This document shows, one piece after another, positions 1 through 17,945 of a stretch of DNA of 64,000 bases. The number at the start of each line of letters is the position of its first letter. Position 1 is the stretch's first letter. The translations under genes were made by a program, and so were the position numbers. Source of the DNA: Liolophura sinensis (Eukaryota; Mollusca; Polyplacophora; Chitonida; Chitonidae); contig NC_088305.1 in assembly GCF_032854445.1 (NCBI RefSeq), positions 995,001 to 1,059,000 of the forward strand. The letters are read 5' to 3'. The notes below the pieces were generated by a model, which searched no databases, was not told the origin of the DNA, and saw only the letters and a list, made by a program, of their open reading frames with translations.

Positions 1-651
1 ACCCTACGCTGAACAGCATTTTACCGATTTTTCATCAAAATGGATATTTTCAAAATGTAAATAGCCCCAAGAAGCTATGAAAACGGCCCAATCAATGCAA
101 AACACATCACAGACATACCCACCAAAAATTATCAGGCTGCTGTGAAATCTAAGCGCATAGTGACATTTTTCACATTTTGGTGACTTCGTCAGTACAGGCC
201 TCGGACCCCCATTAATTTTCCATAAGCGACAATGTTAACGTCTAGCGCTGTAGCTCAGTCCCAAACATTCCGTGGCCATTAAGCTTTGGTGCATACCTGG
301 CCCAGCCTGTGAGAAAGAAGCCATAAAAATCTTGACATAGGTTGACCGTCAAAATCTGGACCTTTCCATGCCGGCAGCTGGGAGGCGTGCCTAGCAACGC
401 CAAGGGGACGTCACTCGCAGCCTCATCACTACCTCACACCTTGTGTCCTCTCGCCCAGAATTACAAACTTTCATCAATAAAGCTCATACCTCCTCAAAGT
501 TTAGACAGTTTCCAGCATTTTAACACCAAGCATGCACCTGTGCACCAAAAATGGACGCCTGGGAGCAAAAAAAGACTTTATACCCTAAAATTCACAGAAC
601 TACAATCGTCCCTACCGAAAAACGGAAGTTGTTAATGGGGGTCTGTGTCCC
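1..651 (-). mobile_element. Reversed, edge-truncated copy of the 3.3-kb terminal-repeat element
   Basis: Positions about 198-651 are the reverse complement of the roughly 454-bp terminal repeat found twice at 28,185-28,638 and 31,058-31,512. Both ends show the inverted motif CAGACCCCCATTA / TAATGGGGGTCTG (here with some base changes at the left end). Positions about 60-195 match, in reverse, the internal sequence just inside the left terminal repeat of the complete copy (28,640-28,760), so this is the start of a whole element that runs off the left edge of the window and not a solo repeat. It is visibly more diverged than the two terminal repeats at 28-31 kb are from each other. The 97-residue frame across it is an accident of the repeat. 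Confidence 0.8.
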
Positions 652-2447
652 TCTGGCTTTGTTATATCTTATCTCCACCGAGCACTTGTTCAGACTGAAC
701 TTGTATGTTTAATTGTGCTCTTGTATACACAGTGCTTATTAGTACACGGATACTGTCTGTGGGATTTTGTGTATATTTCGTCATACACTCAGTTATACTG
801 TGGATTTTCCCTCGTGAATTTGCCTCTGAGCATTTATGCCTGTAGTATATATATATTGTGGAATATATGCGTCCGTTTGGACTTGACACCGTAAGTACTT
901 TAGTATTTGTATAGATACTGCTATCCTTTCTTGTTAAACTTAAGTACTTTAGTATTTGTATAAGTCTTATTATCTGTTCTTGTTAAGCTAATAAATTGTT
1001 GTAAAATAAAATCTGCTGGTTTTGGTTACTTTTTGTGCGGCTAAACTGTCGTGTATTTCGAACAAGCCATCTCCTTGTAATACAGACAGTTTGGGTCGTA
1101 ACACATGAAATGATATGGAAGTAATAAATAAATAAGCATGTGGTGTGGTTAGGTATCAATCCAGTGTTTTGGGCTGGTCAAGTTAGTGTCTCTCTAACTC
1201 ACACATAGGGAAGTCTTTGATACCATGTATTAAAATCTCCTTGTTACAATCAATGTTCAGATGCTTTTCCATATGAACTGTCTGGCATTAGAATGCTGAT
1301 GAATGGACTAAAACAAGTTTAGTTGAACAAATGCAAATGACTTGCCAAAATGTTTATTTGTAGAGGACTGTTGTGAAGATGAGCCATCCATGGGTGAAGG
1401 CCCCCGTACAACACCATCTGAACCAGGTACATTGTCATTGTATATAAGTATATTCACAATATTGGTTCAAAAATGTGCAAATATTATGTACAGTACACTG
1501 ATGTGTTAACAAATCCTCCTTCATCAGACCTCTTATTTGTATTACAGACTTTGTTATTCTACTCAGTTTATACAAAATTAATGACCAGTTTCGCTGGGCA
1601 AACAATTACAGTCGATAAAATAAAGAGATGTGTCAGGTACACAATTAAACCAGAAATCCACTTTCTACTCTTAATTAACATTGCTCCTGTACTAGACACA
1701 TTTGATTTGCAACGGATTCCTGTTTTTGAAATATTATATTGAAATGTTTTTGAGCCTAGTGAAACGCCATCTGCTGTGCAAGGTAATGACTATTGCAACG
1801 ATTCTATAAAATAACTCACATATACACACATGAAGGTGATAGTAATACTGTTATTTTCATAACAAAATGGTACCAGACAAAGACACAAGAAAAGAATGAC
1901 TGTGTCACCACTAGATTTTTAATGAGCATACAATTAGAACACCTGTCACCCTATGCTATGAGTTCTTGGGTTGAGACCTTGACAAGGTCACAAGGTTATT
2001 CACAAGGTCGAGAAAAATTCTAGTACAAGACAAGCAATGTAAATGTTATCCAAAGCCTGGCAGACTTGGATGTGGAACCCCAAAATGCAAACGGTAATGT
2101 CAATTGTCTGCCCACTGTTTGGTGCTGTCCTGATCATTTGAAGTGTTGTCTACAAAACAAAGGTGCATGGAGAGTGATTCCATTTGAACTGTTTGGTTTT
2201 GCCTATTTGGTTAAGATGTTATCTGTTTTTAATACTAAGGAATATCTATGATAAGCTTCATTTCTTGGATTTTAGTAGTTCCTTGACTGATTACTTAATC
2301 AATGAATGGCAGATCACGGGACATACATTAATCTTTTTTGTTTCTTAGTGTAACTTTACCAGCGTACCATGTACAAACATTACTGATTCGTAGCTAAAGC
2401 AGTATTGTACAGATTTTGCATGATTTTTTGTTATGTTAATAGTTCTG
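652..2447 (+). other. Mostly non-coding; possible short exons of a Harbinger accessory gene
   Basis: There is no long open frame. Two short segments are bounded by AG and GT and read as acidic, Ser/Thr/Pro-rich peptide in the sense of the downstream coiled-coil exon: about 1,364-1,426 (reads DCCEDEPSMGEGPRTTPSEP) and about 1,755-1,782 (reads PSETPSAVQ). They could be linker exons of the protein whose last exon is at 2,448-2,672, but their phases do not join cleanly by eye and the expected Myb/SANT domain is not seen upstream. The rest is AT-rich with no recognised feature. Confidence 0.25.
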
Positions 2448-2672
2448 CGAAACAAGCTGAATGTTCCCACAGCAAAAAAAGTTCCACCTACACAGATGGA
2501 CAGGCTGAAAGAACTCGAGAAACAAAGGTTGGCGGTCGAGAGGGAAAAGCTTCAGATCGAGAAGGCACGTAATCTGGAGCAACACAGATTTAACTTTGCT
2601 GTTGCCCGGAGTGGAATTAGCGAATGGCCAGATTTGGCCACTATTTTGCTTCAACAGAGCCACACCAACTGA
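2448..2672 (+). pseudogene. C-terminal coiled-coil exon of a Myb/SANT-like (PIF/Harbinger accessory) protein
   Basis: An AG acceptor at about 2,446-2,447 precedes an open segment ending at a TGA at 2,670-2,672. The peptide contains a charged heptad-like helix (MDRLKELEKQRLAVEREKLQ) and ends ISEWPDLATILLQQSHTN. PIF/Harbinger transposons usually encode, beside the transposase, a Myb/SANT-like DNA-binding protein with such a Lys/Glu/Arg-rich C-terminal helix, and a Harbinger-type transposase lies convergently 1.1 kb downstream. The DNA-binding domain itself is not found in the window, so this is probably a partial or decayed gene. The family assignment is inferred from composition and context. 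Confidence 0.4.
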
Positions 2673-2689
2673 TATGTTACTCTAATTTA

Positions 2690-2825
2690 TTCAATTATTT
2701 ATTTGATCGGTGTTTAAAGCCGTACTCAAGAATGTTTCACTTATACGACAGCGTCCAGCATTATGGTGGGAGGAAACCAGGCATAGCCTGGGGGAAACCA
2801 ACAACCATCCGCAGGTTACTGTAAA
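2690..2825 (-). mobile_element. SINE 3' fragment
   Basis: The reverse complement matches the tail and middle of the complete SINE at 29,194-29,458, including the core 'GTATAAGTGAAACATTC', the 'TACGGC' motif and the 'TGCTGGACGC' block. It ends abruptly near 2,825, so it is truncated on its 5' side. Confidence 0.7.
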
Positions 2826-2829
2826 TGAT

Positions 2830-3786
2830 TTAATGCAGAAGGCCGGGGAAGTATTGGGCAGTTTGTGTGAAAAGATTATGGTTTTGAAGATTTGAAAATG
2901 GCGAACATTTTTTTGTTAGATTTACGTAGAGGTAACAAAATTTAATGGAAGGTCATAACACACACTTAATCGCAAATAATAAATACCTTTATGTGAAAGG
3001 GGAGGTAACTGTGAAAATAATTTTGATAAATCAGAAAGCAAGACTTTAAATGCCGATTCAAACCATACTCTTTTTACCACAATTTACATTGTATTTCCTC
3101 GGTCTTCTCTTTTAAAATTTTATCCAAAAAAATTATATTTTCAGAGACAAATGAATGTCATAAAATATTATTTTTGTACTAAAACCTCTATTTATGTACT
3201 GTATGTGTGCACTTTTATGCTTCATGCACACTGATGGCTAACAGGGATATTAAAAGTCTCCTGTCTGACAACGTTTGACGTTCTGATCATGTAACATGTC
3301 TTCTTTATTCTCTGCGATGTATAGTATTCTGACAAAATGCTAAAGTACAAAATGATACGTACTTGAAGGTGAGAAGATGAAAACTGGTGAGTGCAAAGGC
3401 TATAGTGCATTATATGTGTATTAGACAGTATTAGCTGTTCTGGACTATCGGTACAAACTCTGCAGTACCCTGCAACTGCTGTACACTGATGCAAAAGCTG
3501 AAAATTATGTATGAAACAGCTTGAAAGCCTTAAAACTGCATGCAGTTCTAGTTAATACATAAGACAAACAATGGTGTTAAGGCACTTTCTTGATACGTTT
3601 GGCCCTCAGCACAAGGCTGAGAATAAGTACTGGTCAGCCAGGTGTGTAATCTAACTATGTAGGACATCATGCATAGTAACTTCGACATGGCTTTCCAGTC
3701 AGACTGCAGCTCTGTCGTGCGCGGAGTTTTAGGTGAAATATTATATTTATCTAAACAGCAAAAAATCCAAATTGTAGTATAAGTTA
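2830..3786. other. Non-coding, nothing recognised
   Basis: AT-rich sequence between the SINE fragment and the end of the transposase pseudogene. No conserved frame, tandem repeat or RNA gene is seen. It probably includes transposon internal sequence between the two convergent Harbinger-type genes. Confidence 0.4.
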
Positions 3787-5879
<2,093 letters not shown>

Positions 5880-5979
5880 GTTGAAATTACGCCAAAACGC
5901 ACGTTTATTAGGCTTTACGGTAGCCCAGAAGGTGCCATAGTTTTACACGGAAATTACACGTATAGTGGATACGTAAGAA

Positions 5980-6025
5980 CTTTTATGAAAACGGACGCTG
6001 GTGTTGCGTACGCAGCTTTGTGAAA
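5980..6025. other. Possible terminal sequence of the Harbinger element
   Basis: Read on the minus strand, the sequence upstream of the transposase begins GGGGCCAATTTCACAAAGC, resembling the G/C-rich terminal inverted repeats of Harbinger elements. It abuts the 50-bp minisatellite directly. The matching opposite end and a 3-bp target duplication were not found, so this is tentative. Confidence 0.35.
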
Positions 6026-7440
6026 TTGGCCCCAGGTACTGAGTAATTCAGTCACCTTTCACAGGTGTCACTCTCACTCCAATTTTTTTTTCCGTTTTTA
6101 TTCCTTCATACAATGCTGTCAGTATCAACGTCAGTCTTCACTTTCTGCATGTCAGCATATATATGCATGTGTATAGTCATTGAAGATGTCAGGTACTCAG
6201 TGACTCAGTCTTCTAAGTTGTCGATCACACTGTAGACCTCACGTACTCAGTGACCCAGTCATCTGAGGTGACACTCTTCTTGTAGACGTCGGGTACTCAG
6301 TGACTTATACATCTAAGGTGTAGCTCTCATTGTAGACCTCAGGAACACGGTCACTCAGTGATCTTAGGTGTCGCTCTCACTGTAGACGTTAGGTGCTCAG
6401 TGTCTCAGTCATCTACGGTCTCGTTTTCACAGTAAACTTTTCCTTATTTACTCTATTATACAATGTGCCGCTGTCAGTACAAACATCAGCTTTCACTTTC
6501 TTTATGTTTATTAGGTGCCACTCAGTGTAGACGTTAGGTACTCAGTGACTCAGTCATCTAAGTTGTCAATCTCACTCGGTCATCTAAAGTGTCGCTCTTG
6601 CTGTAGACGTTAGGTACTCAGTGTCTCAGTCATCTAAGGTGTCGTTCTCACTGTAAACTTTGTTTCCTCATTTACTCTTTCATACACTGTGCCGCTATCA
6701 CTTGAAACGTCAGCCTTTACTTGCTGCATGTATATAACGTGTAACTCACTGTAGACATCAAGTACTTACTCAGTGACTCAGTCATCTAAGCTGTCACTTC
6801 CACTGTAGACGACAGGTAGGCTACACAGTGACACAGTCATCTAAGTTGTCAATCTCACTCGGTCATCTAAAGTGTCGATCTCACTGTAGATGTCAAGTAC
6901 TCAGTGACTCAGTCATCTAAGGTGTTAATTTCACTATAGACATAAGCTACTTATTGACTCATGCGTTTAAGTTGTCGATCACACTGTAGACGTCAGGTAC
7001 TCAGTAACTCAGTCATCTAAGGCGTCACTCCCACTGTGGACGTCAGGTAGGCTACACAGTGACTCTGTCATCTAAAGTGTCGATGTCACTGTGGATGTCA
7101 GGTACTCAGTGACTCAGTCATCTAGGGTGTCACTCTCACTGTAGACGTCAGGTAAGCTACACGGTGACTCTCTCATCTAAAGTGTCGATCTCACTGTAGA
7201 TGTCAGGTACTCAGCGACTCAGTCATCTATGGTGTTAATTTCACTATAGACATAAGCTACTCATTGACTCAGGAATTTTAGTTGTCGATCACACTGTAGA
7301 CGCCATCTACTTAGTGACTCAGTCATCTAAGGTGTCACTCCAACTGTAGGCGTCAGGTAGGCTGCACAGTGACTCTGTCATCTAAAGTGTCGATCTTACT
7401 GTAGATGTCAGGTACTCAGTGTCTCATTTACCTAAGGCGT
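6026..7440. repeat. 50-bp minisatellite, array 1 (left of block A)
   Basis: Degenerate tandem units of about 50 bp built on TGTCACTCTCACTGTAGACG followed by TCAGGTACTCAGTGACTCAG and TCATCTAAGG. Variants with TCAGGTAGGCTACACAGTG alternate with the basic unit to form higher-order dimers of about 100 bp. An interspersed module (a TTTCCTTATTTACTCTATTA-like block followed by TACAATGTGCCGCTGTC) recurs every few units. The same family separates blocks A/B and B/C. Confidence 0.9.
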
Positions 7441-7941
7441 TACTCTTGCTGTAAACTTCATTTCCTTGTTTACTCTGTTATACAGTATGCCGCTTTTACT
7501 ACAAACGTCGGTCAAAAGGAGGTGGCGGCGTGAGACTCGACCCTACATTCTATCACATGGACCAAATATTGGGCAAAGCGATGATAAGCAAGTGATTGTA
7601 GGGATGTTTCCCTGCTGGGTTATTTCATTCCGCAAAGCTGAGCAACCTACTCGTCAGTACCATCTGGCAAAATGCGCCCCGATTTGTAAACTCTGTGACC
7701 CCCTGCTTATTATCAACATTTAGTATACAAGTGAAATATTGGCTGATAAATCAGAAATCCCTTTGCTATGTCTGAAAACAAAACAATGGACAGCAGCTAT
7801 ACAGTGTATATATTATGTATACACAGCGACTACAAAATGCCATCTTCGGTCATTCAGACTTACCTCTCGTGTATCTTTATGTATCACCGATGAGAAAAAC
7901 AACACACAACGCAACACAATATAATTCATCATTGCACATGC

Positions 7942-7947
7942 TTTATT
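7942..7947 (-). terminator. Poly(A) signal AATAAA, secreted-peptide gene copy A
   Basis: AATAAA on the minus strand, followed by a GT-rich stretch, about 440 bp past the position homologous to the stop codon. The same signal in the same context is kept in copies B and C. This is the probable 3' end of the transcript. Confidence 0.5.
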
Positions 7948-8104
7948 TCTACTCCTCTGTACGGAGTGTAAAGAAAATATACAGATTTGAATTTGTAAAT
8001 TGGGAGAACAAGATTGTATAGATTTTGTTGTATAAATCCGGTTAGGATCAAGTAGCGAGCAAAACCAAACGTTTTTTTTTTACTTAGAAAGGTAAACATT
8101 CATC

Positions 8105-8320
8105 AAGCAAACACATGATTTATCTGATTGCTGCATAACAAGTGCACACTTATTTAATTGCTGTTTGACGAGTATACACATGATTTATCTGATTGTTGCT
8201 TGACGAGTATACACATGATTTATCTGATTGCGGCCTGAAGAGTATACACATGATTTTTCTGACTGCTGCTTGACGAGTACACACATGATTTTATCTGGAT
8301 GCTGCATGACGAGCATACAG
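8105..8320. repeat. 35-bp minisatellite in the 3' UTR, copy A (about 6 units)
   Basis: Units read GATTGCTGCTTGACGAGTAT then ACACATGATTTATCT. On the minus strand this lies between the stop codon and the AATAAA signal, so it would be in the 3' untranslated region. Unit number differs between the three gene copies. Confidence 0.85.
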
Positions 8321-8380
8321 ATGGCGTATATGATCTTTAAGCAATATTGTAGACATACATTAGCTGGACAGTTGGTACCG

Positions 8381-11648
<3,268 letters not shown>

Positions 11649-11696
11649 TTTTGCTGTTGTTTGACGACAGAAGCGGGTTCTTGAAACTGATGACAA

Positions 11697-11736
11697 ACTG
11701 ACTCGTATTCCGCTACTGAAGACTTGGAAATTTATA
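11697..11736 (-). promoter_or_regulatory. Core promoter of secreted-peptide gene, copy A
   Basis: Minus-strand TATAAAT at 11,736-11,730, then an initiator-like TCAGTTT about 35 bp downstream (A at about 11,699), then a roughly 50-nt leader to ATG 11,648 in the context CAGCAAAAATG. The segment from TATA box to exon 1 donor is almost unchanged in all three copies, while flanking sequence in copy C has drifted, which supports function. Confidence 0.65.
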
Positions 11737-11739
11737 TGT

Positions 11740-13754
11740 TTGCGATTGACTTTTTCTTCTTTTTAAGATTTTTAAAAAGCAATCGACCGTTTAATATAAA
11801 AACAAGGCTAAACAATATACAGCGTACATATGCACAAACCACTGGATGGTTTTGTATATTTTTTTAACTAATGAATAGTTAATATGCACAAACAGCCAAA
11901 TGGAACTGTCAGTTTGTGAAATTTGCAGTTTTATTAACATAAAGAAAGTCTGATTGGTAAACTACATAATATATATAATAAAGACAGAAATATTGTACAC
12001 GTAACAGTTTTGTTAAAAGAGTTTGTACTCGAAAAAAAAACTGATAAAAAGAGGGTATAGTTGTGCGTGAAAAATTAGGTCTTGCGAGAATGTTTGTACC
12101 ATTGTACCATTTGTACAATTTCTGTTAAAACAAACAATCCATTAGGGCAAGCTGTTTTGGTATTTATTCTCTGACATTGCACTGAAATCATTTTAGCAAG
12201 ATTAACATTTTTTTTATGCTGTGCTTAATTTTTAATACCATCGCTTGGTTTATAAAGAAATGAATAAATTTTTTAAACACTTATATTTACTGTGTAATTA
12301 CAGTGATTGTAACATATGTGATGGGTTTATTGCTTGAGCAGAGTTTCCAATGTATATAATCAACAACAATATAAACGGTCTTATTATCAGTTGCTGGATA
12401 AACACGTTTAAGTGTGTTACATTTAAGCATTGTATTATCAGTTGCAATGAGGTGTTTATGACACTTTTCCATTATACACATGTAAAATAATTTTATACAT
12501 ATGCGTAATTCTTTTGTACATAAGTGGAAATCTTGTTGGCATGCAGTAAGTATAACCAAAATTTTATTTCACATATACATAAACAAAAGTTTTCAGCAAA
12601 ATACCCAAACTGCTTGCCATTTTCTGACAGGTTAGACCAATATTATTCTATATATTAGTGCTGCCTAACTCCAATAACCATGGTATGAGAACGCAATAAC
12701 TCAAATTGAAAGGGAGTGAATATAATTTTACAGGAACAGATTGCATAAAAGACAAATGTCAATGAAAACCGTCTCTACAAAGCTGTTTACTTATAATTTA
12801 ATTTTTTCCCACTGAATTAAATGCAGTTGCTTTATACACTAGTCTGTCAATTTCATAGAAGCCACCTTTTTTCTTCTACAGGCGAATTTCTTTTAAAAAC
12901 ATATTTGAAATGCATTTTTAATTATGCGCTGTAAGTCCTATACCAACATTGAAACCCGTGTTTAGACTTGAAAACACGTTTTGTTTCTAAACACAAGCCA
13001 GGAATTTCATGAAATCCATCTTAGTTTTTAAACATTTGAATGCTTTTAAATCAACCAATCAACAGGATACATGGCGATGTGATCAGCACTTGGTCACCCT
13101 AACGATCCGAGTTCACATGGCTAGTAATCTTCTCGACGAGAAGCATTGGGCCGCCTGTTTGCTGACAGGAAGCCACCGTAAGCCGTGCTCCCGTGTTCAC
13201 AGGGAAGAAAGCCCAAACATATGGTCCTTCAAATACCTTCATATGATATATAACAGTGTAATTCACCAAAAACAAAATTAAACCAAAGCTTAAAACAATT
13301 GTTCATTCAAAAGACAAGTTGGTGAATTTTTTACTTTTTAATTTTCCAATTTTCTTTTTCGCCTATACCTGCTTTAAGCAGGACACGTCTCTCACTTATT
13401 CTGACACAAGTGCTTTTTGTTGTATCTTTTAACGCTATAGTGTGATGCTCATACTAAATAAAAACGGCTAGTTACATTAACATGTGCCTGGGGATGCAGG
13501 CTAAACACTGAACTTCGGGTGGTGTTGGAGGTTTACACGTTGGATTTAACTATGTTAGACGCTGCTTGATTTCATTTAAAATTGCAATTATTACTTTTCG
13601 TTGATTTTTGGCTAATTTGTTACATATCTTGAAAATGAAATGTTATTTACAACTTTGATAATGATCAGTGATAATTTTGGAAGAAATGGAGGAGGTTAAG
13701 AATTCGTAACTTTAGATTTATAACTCGATGAGGTGTAGAGTTTTTTTTTCCTTC
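11740..13754. other. Non-coding upstream region shared by the three blocks
   Basis: AT-rich sequence upstream of the peptide gene, nearly identical in block B (about 35,960-37,986) and recognisable in block C (about 59,490-62,185). Short frames here, such as the 90-codon frame at 13,009-13,281, show no codon-level conservation and are not called. No RNA gene is seen. Confidence 0.5.
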
Positions 13755-13990
13755 ATTTGATTTGAGGTTTACTCCGTACTCAATAATATTTCACTTATAC
13801 GACAGCGGCCAGCAATGTGTTGGGAGGAATCCGGGCAGAGCCCGAGGGAAATCGACGACCATCTGCAGCTTGGTGGTAGACCTTCCCACATGTACTTGGA
13901 GAGGAAATCAGAATGGGTTGGACTGGAACGGCCAGACTGGAAGCCAGCATGATCTGGGCTTGAACTCACACAGACAGAATTGGTGAGAGG
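13755..13990 (-). mobile_element. SINE copy, block A
   Basis: The reverse complement matches the complete SINE from its tRNA-like 3' part (GAGTTCAAGCCC, B-box region) to the GTATAAGTGAAATATT tail, with an internal insertion around GGTTGGACTGGAACGGCCAG. Also present in B (37,987-38,222) and C (62,190-62,330), so it predates all the duplications. Confidence 0.75.
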
Positions 13991-14282
13991 CTCCTAGGTC
14001 ATTGAAACGTTGCAAAATGTAGAACTTTACAAAATGCTTAGAACATGCTGTAGTTCAAGACAAGCCCATGTCATATTAACACTATTGGGCGTTGTGCTCC
14101 GCACAATAAATGTTGGAAATCTTCAAACCTATTAAAACATTAGCGAACAATCGTTTCAAAATGTTTTCAGTCAGATGTTACAGGATTTAAAATGATGTAT
14201 GATTTTAAAACTTAGAAAATCATGGTAACCTAACATTTGTATTTTATGTTTGTAAATTCGGTAAACAACCAAGGCTGTTGCC

Positions 14283-14510
14283 GCAAATTTTATTTATTTA
14301 AACATTTGATTGGTGTTTACGACGTGCTCAAATATATTTCACTTATACTATGCCGACCAAAAGTATGGTAAAAGGAAATAGGGCAGAGCCCCAGGGAAAC
14401 CCACAAACGCCTGCAGGTTGCTGGAAAACCTTGCCACCTACGGCCCGTTTGCTGATGGTAGACAATGGTGTACAGCATACTCGTTTATCAGAAATTTGTT
14501 GGCCGCATGA
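14283..14510 (-). mobile_element. Second SINE fragment, block A
   Basis: A diverged minus-strand SINE 3' part (GTATAAGTGAAATATATTTG, TACGGCCCGT-like blocks). It ends directly where the CT-rich minisatellite begins. Homologous copies lie at 38,514-38,740 (B) and 62,650-62,872 (C); in C the homology to A and B stops at its end. Confidence 0.65.
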
Positions 14511-14559
14511 GACTATCCCGCAACTTACCTCTCTCCCCGTAGCGTACATGTCCTGAATT

Positions 14560-17500
14560 TCCCCCATCCTCCCCCTCCCGCCAACAAACATGCGTTGACT
14601 CACCCCTATCTTCCCTCTCTTCACCCCCCCCCCCACCCCACCCCAGCATCCTCAACCAACATACGTTGGCTATCCCCCAATCCCTCGCTCCCCAACAGGC
14701 ATACCCTAACTATCCCCCATCCTCTCCCTCTCTCCCCCAAAGTCCATGTGCTGCCCATCCTATATTCTCACTCTCAGCCATTCCCCAATCAAGATGCGCT
14801 AACTATTCCACATCCTCTAACCTCAACCACCCGGTATGCCTTGACTATTCTCCATACTCTCTCCTTCAATAACAGCACGCGATGACAAATCCACACTCTC
14901 CTCGTTCCTCAACCTCCCCACCCAGTATGCACACTCCGCCACTCCCCCCCCCCCACATGCGCTGACTATTCTCCATCCTCTCCCCTCCCCACACAACATG
15001 CGATGACTATTCCACATACTTCCCCACCCACTCACCCAGTATGCACACTCCCCCACCCCACATGCGCTTTCTATATTACATTCCCTCTCCTCCCCACACA
15101 ACATGCGATGACTATTCCACATACTTCCCCACCCACTCACCCAGTATGCACACTCCTCCACCCCACATGCGCTTTATATATTACATCCTCTCCCCTCCCC
15201 ACCCTACATTCGATGACTATTCCACATACTTCTCCAACCACTCACTCAGTATGCACACTCCCCCACCCCACATGCGCTCACTATTCCACATCCTCTCCCC
15301 TCCCCACACAACGTGCGACGATTATTCCACATCCTTCCCCACACACTCACCCAGTATGCACACTCCCCCACACCACATGCGCTTACTATACAACATCCTC
15401 TCTCCTCCCCACACAACATGCGATGACTATTCCACATCCTTCCCCACCCACTCACCCAGTATGCACACTCGCCCACCCCACATGCGCTTACTATACCACA
15501 TCCTCTCTCCTCCCCACACAACATGCGATGACTATTCCACATTCCACATCCTCTCCCCTCCCCACACAACATGCGATGACTAATCCACATCCTTCCCCAC
15601 CCACTCACCCAGTATGCACACTCGCCCACCCCACATGCGCTTACTATACCACATCCTCTCTCCTCCCCACACAACATGCGATGACTATTCCACATTCCAC
15701 ATCCTCTCCCCTCCCCACACAACATGCGATGACTATTCCACATACTTCCCCACACACTCACCCAGTATGCACACTTCCCCACCCCACATGCGCTTACTAC
15801 ACCACATCCTCTCCCCTCCCCACACAACATGCGATGACTATTCCACATCCTCTCCCCTCCCCACACAACATGCGATGACTATTCGACATACTTCCCCTCC
15901 CACTCACCCAGTATGCACACTCCCCCACCCCACATGCGCTGACTATTCTCCATCCTCTCCCTTCCCCACACAACATGAGCTCACTTTTCCACATCCTCTC
16001 CCCTCCCCACCCTACTTACGATGACTATTCCACATACTTACCCACCCACTCACCCAGTATGCACACTCCCCCTCCCCACATGCGCTAACTATTCCACATC
16101 CTCTCCTTTCCCCACACAACATGCGATAACTATTCCACATCCTCTACCTTCCCCACAATACATGCGATGACTATTCCACATACTTACTCACCCACTCACC
16201 CAGTATGCACACTCGCCCACCCCACATGCGCTTACTATACCACATCGTCTCTCCTCCCCACACAACATGCGATGACTATTCCACATACTTCCCCACCCAC
16301 TCACCCAGTATGCACACTCCCCCACCCCACATGCGCGGACTATTCTCCATCTTCTCCCTTCCCCACACAACATGAGCTCACTTTTCCACATCCTCTCCCC
16401 ACCCCACTCTACTTACGATGACTATTCCACATACTTACCCACCCACTCACCCAGTATGCACACTCGCCCACCCCACATGCGCTAACTATTCCACATCCTC
16501 TCCCTTCCCCACACAACATGCGATGACTATTCCACATCCTCTACCTTCCCCACACAACATGCGATGACTATTCCACATCCTCTACCTTCCCCACAATACA
16601 TGCGATGACTATTCCACATACTTATTCACCCACTCACCCAGTATGCACACTCCCCTACCCCACATGCGCTGACTATTCCACATCCTCTCCCTTCCCCACA
16701 CAACATGAGCTCACTTTTCCACATCCTCTCCCCTCCCCACCCTACTTACGATGACTATTCCACATACTTACCCACCCACTCACCCAGTATGCACACTCGC
16801 CCACCCCACATGCGCTAACTATTCCACATCCTCTCCCTTCCCCACACAACATGCGATGACTATTCCACATCCTCTACCTTCCCCACACAACATGCGATGA
16901 CTATTCCACATCCTCTACCTTCCCCACAATACGTGCGATGACTTTTCCACATACTTACTCACCCACGCACCCAGTATGCACACTCGCCCACCCCACATGC
17001 GCTAACTATTCCACATCCTCTCCCTTCCCCACACAACATACGATGACTATTCCACATCCTCTACCTTCCCCACAATGCATGCGATGACTATTCCACATAC
17101 TTACTCACCCACTCACTCAGTATGCACACTCCCCTACCCCACATGCGCTGACTATTCCACATCCTCTCCCTTCCCAACACAACATGCGCTCACTGTTCCA
17201 CATCCTCTCCCCTCCTCACCCTACATGCGATGACTATTCGACATACTTCCCCCCCACTCACCCGGTATGACACACTCTCCCAAACGCACATGCGCTGACT
17301 ATTCTCCATCCTCTCCCTTCCCCACACACATGCGATGACTATTCCACATACTTCTCCACCGACTCACCCAGTATGCACACTCCCCCCACCCCTCATGCGC
17401 TCACCATTTTACATCCTCTTCCTTCCCATACAACATGCGATGACTATTCCACAAACTTCCCCACCCACTCACCCAGTATGCACACTCCCCCACCCCACAT

Positions 17501-17945
17501 GTGCTCACTTTTCTCCAACCTCTCCCCTCCCCACACAACATGCGGTGTCTATTCCACACACACTTCCCCACCCACTCATCCAGTATGCACACTCCCCACC
17601 TCTCATGCGCTTGACTATTCTTCATCCTCTTTCCTATCCCCACACAACATGCGATGACTATTCCATATACTTCCCCACCCACTCACCCAGTATGCACACT
17701 CCCCACCCCACATGCGTTCACTATTCCACATCCTCTCTCTTCCCACACAACATGCGATGACTATTCCACATACTCCCCCCCCCCCACTCACCCAGTATGC
17801 ACACTTCCCTACCCCACATGCGCTCACTATTCCACATCCTCTTCTCTCCCCACACAACATGCGATGACTATTTCACATCCTTCCGCACTCACTCACCCAG
17901 TATGCACACACCCTCACTCCAGATGCATTTATTATTCCACATTGT
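14560..17945. repeat. CT-rich, 105-bp higher-order minisatellite, block A
   Basis: About 3.4 kb of units of roughly 105 bp, each built from sub-blocks such as CCCCACACAACATGCGATGA, CTATTCCACATACTTCCCC, ACCCACTCACCCAGTATGCA and CACTCCCCCACCCCACATGC. Shorter units that omit the middle blocks alternate with full ones. The plus strand is strongly G-poor; the minus strand is correspondingly G-rich (GTGGGGAGGGGAGAGG). Because 105 is divisible by three and stop codons are rare in the unit, long frames open on both strands, including a 291-codon Thr/Pro/His-rich one. These are repeat artefacts. Confidence 0.93.

Noticed and set aside
342-635. 97-codon frame recurring at 28,199-28,492 and 31,073-31,321
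   Set aside because: It lies in the terminal repeat of the 3.3-kb element; it uses a non-ATG start, and indels between copies (31,350 region) break it.
8105-8320. Regular short repeats considered as a CRISPR array
   Set aside because: Contiguous 35-bp tandem units without unique spacers, in a eukaryotic genome.
13009-13281. 90-codon frame, identical in block B (37,242-37,514)
   Set aside because: A/B identity here is no higher than in surrounding non-coding DNA, and the frame is broken in block C (61,318 onwards).
15003-15878. 291-codon Thr/Pro/His-rich frame (and 327-codon frame at 39,274-40,257)
   Set aside because: It lies wholly in the 105-bp minisatellite; comparable frames open on both strands, and they shift between blocks A and B through single-base changes.
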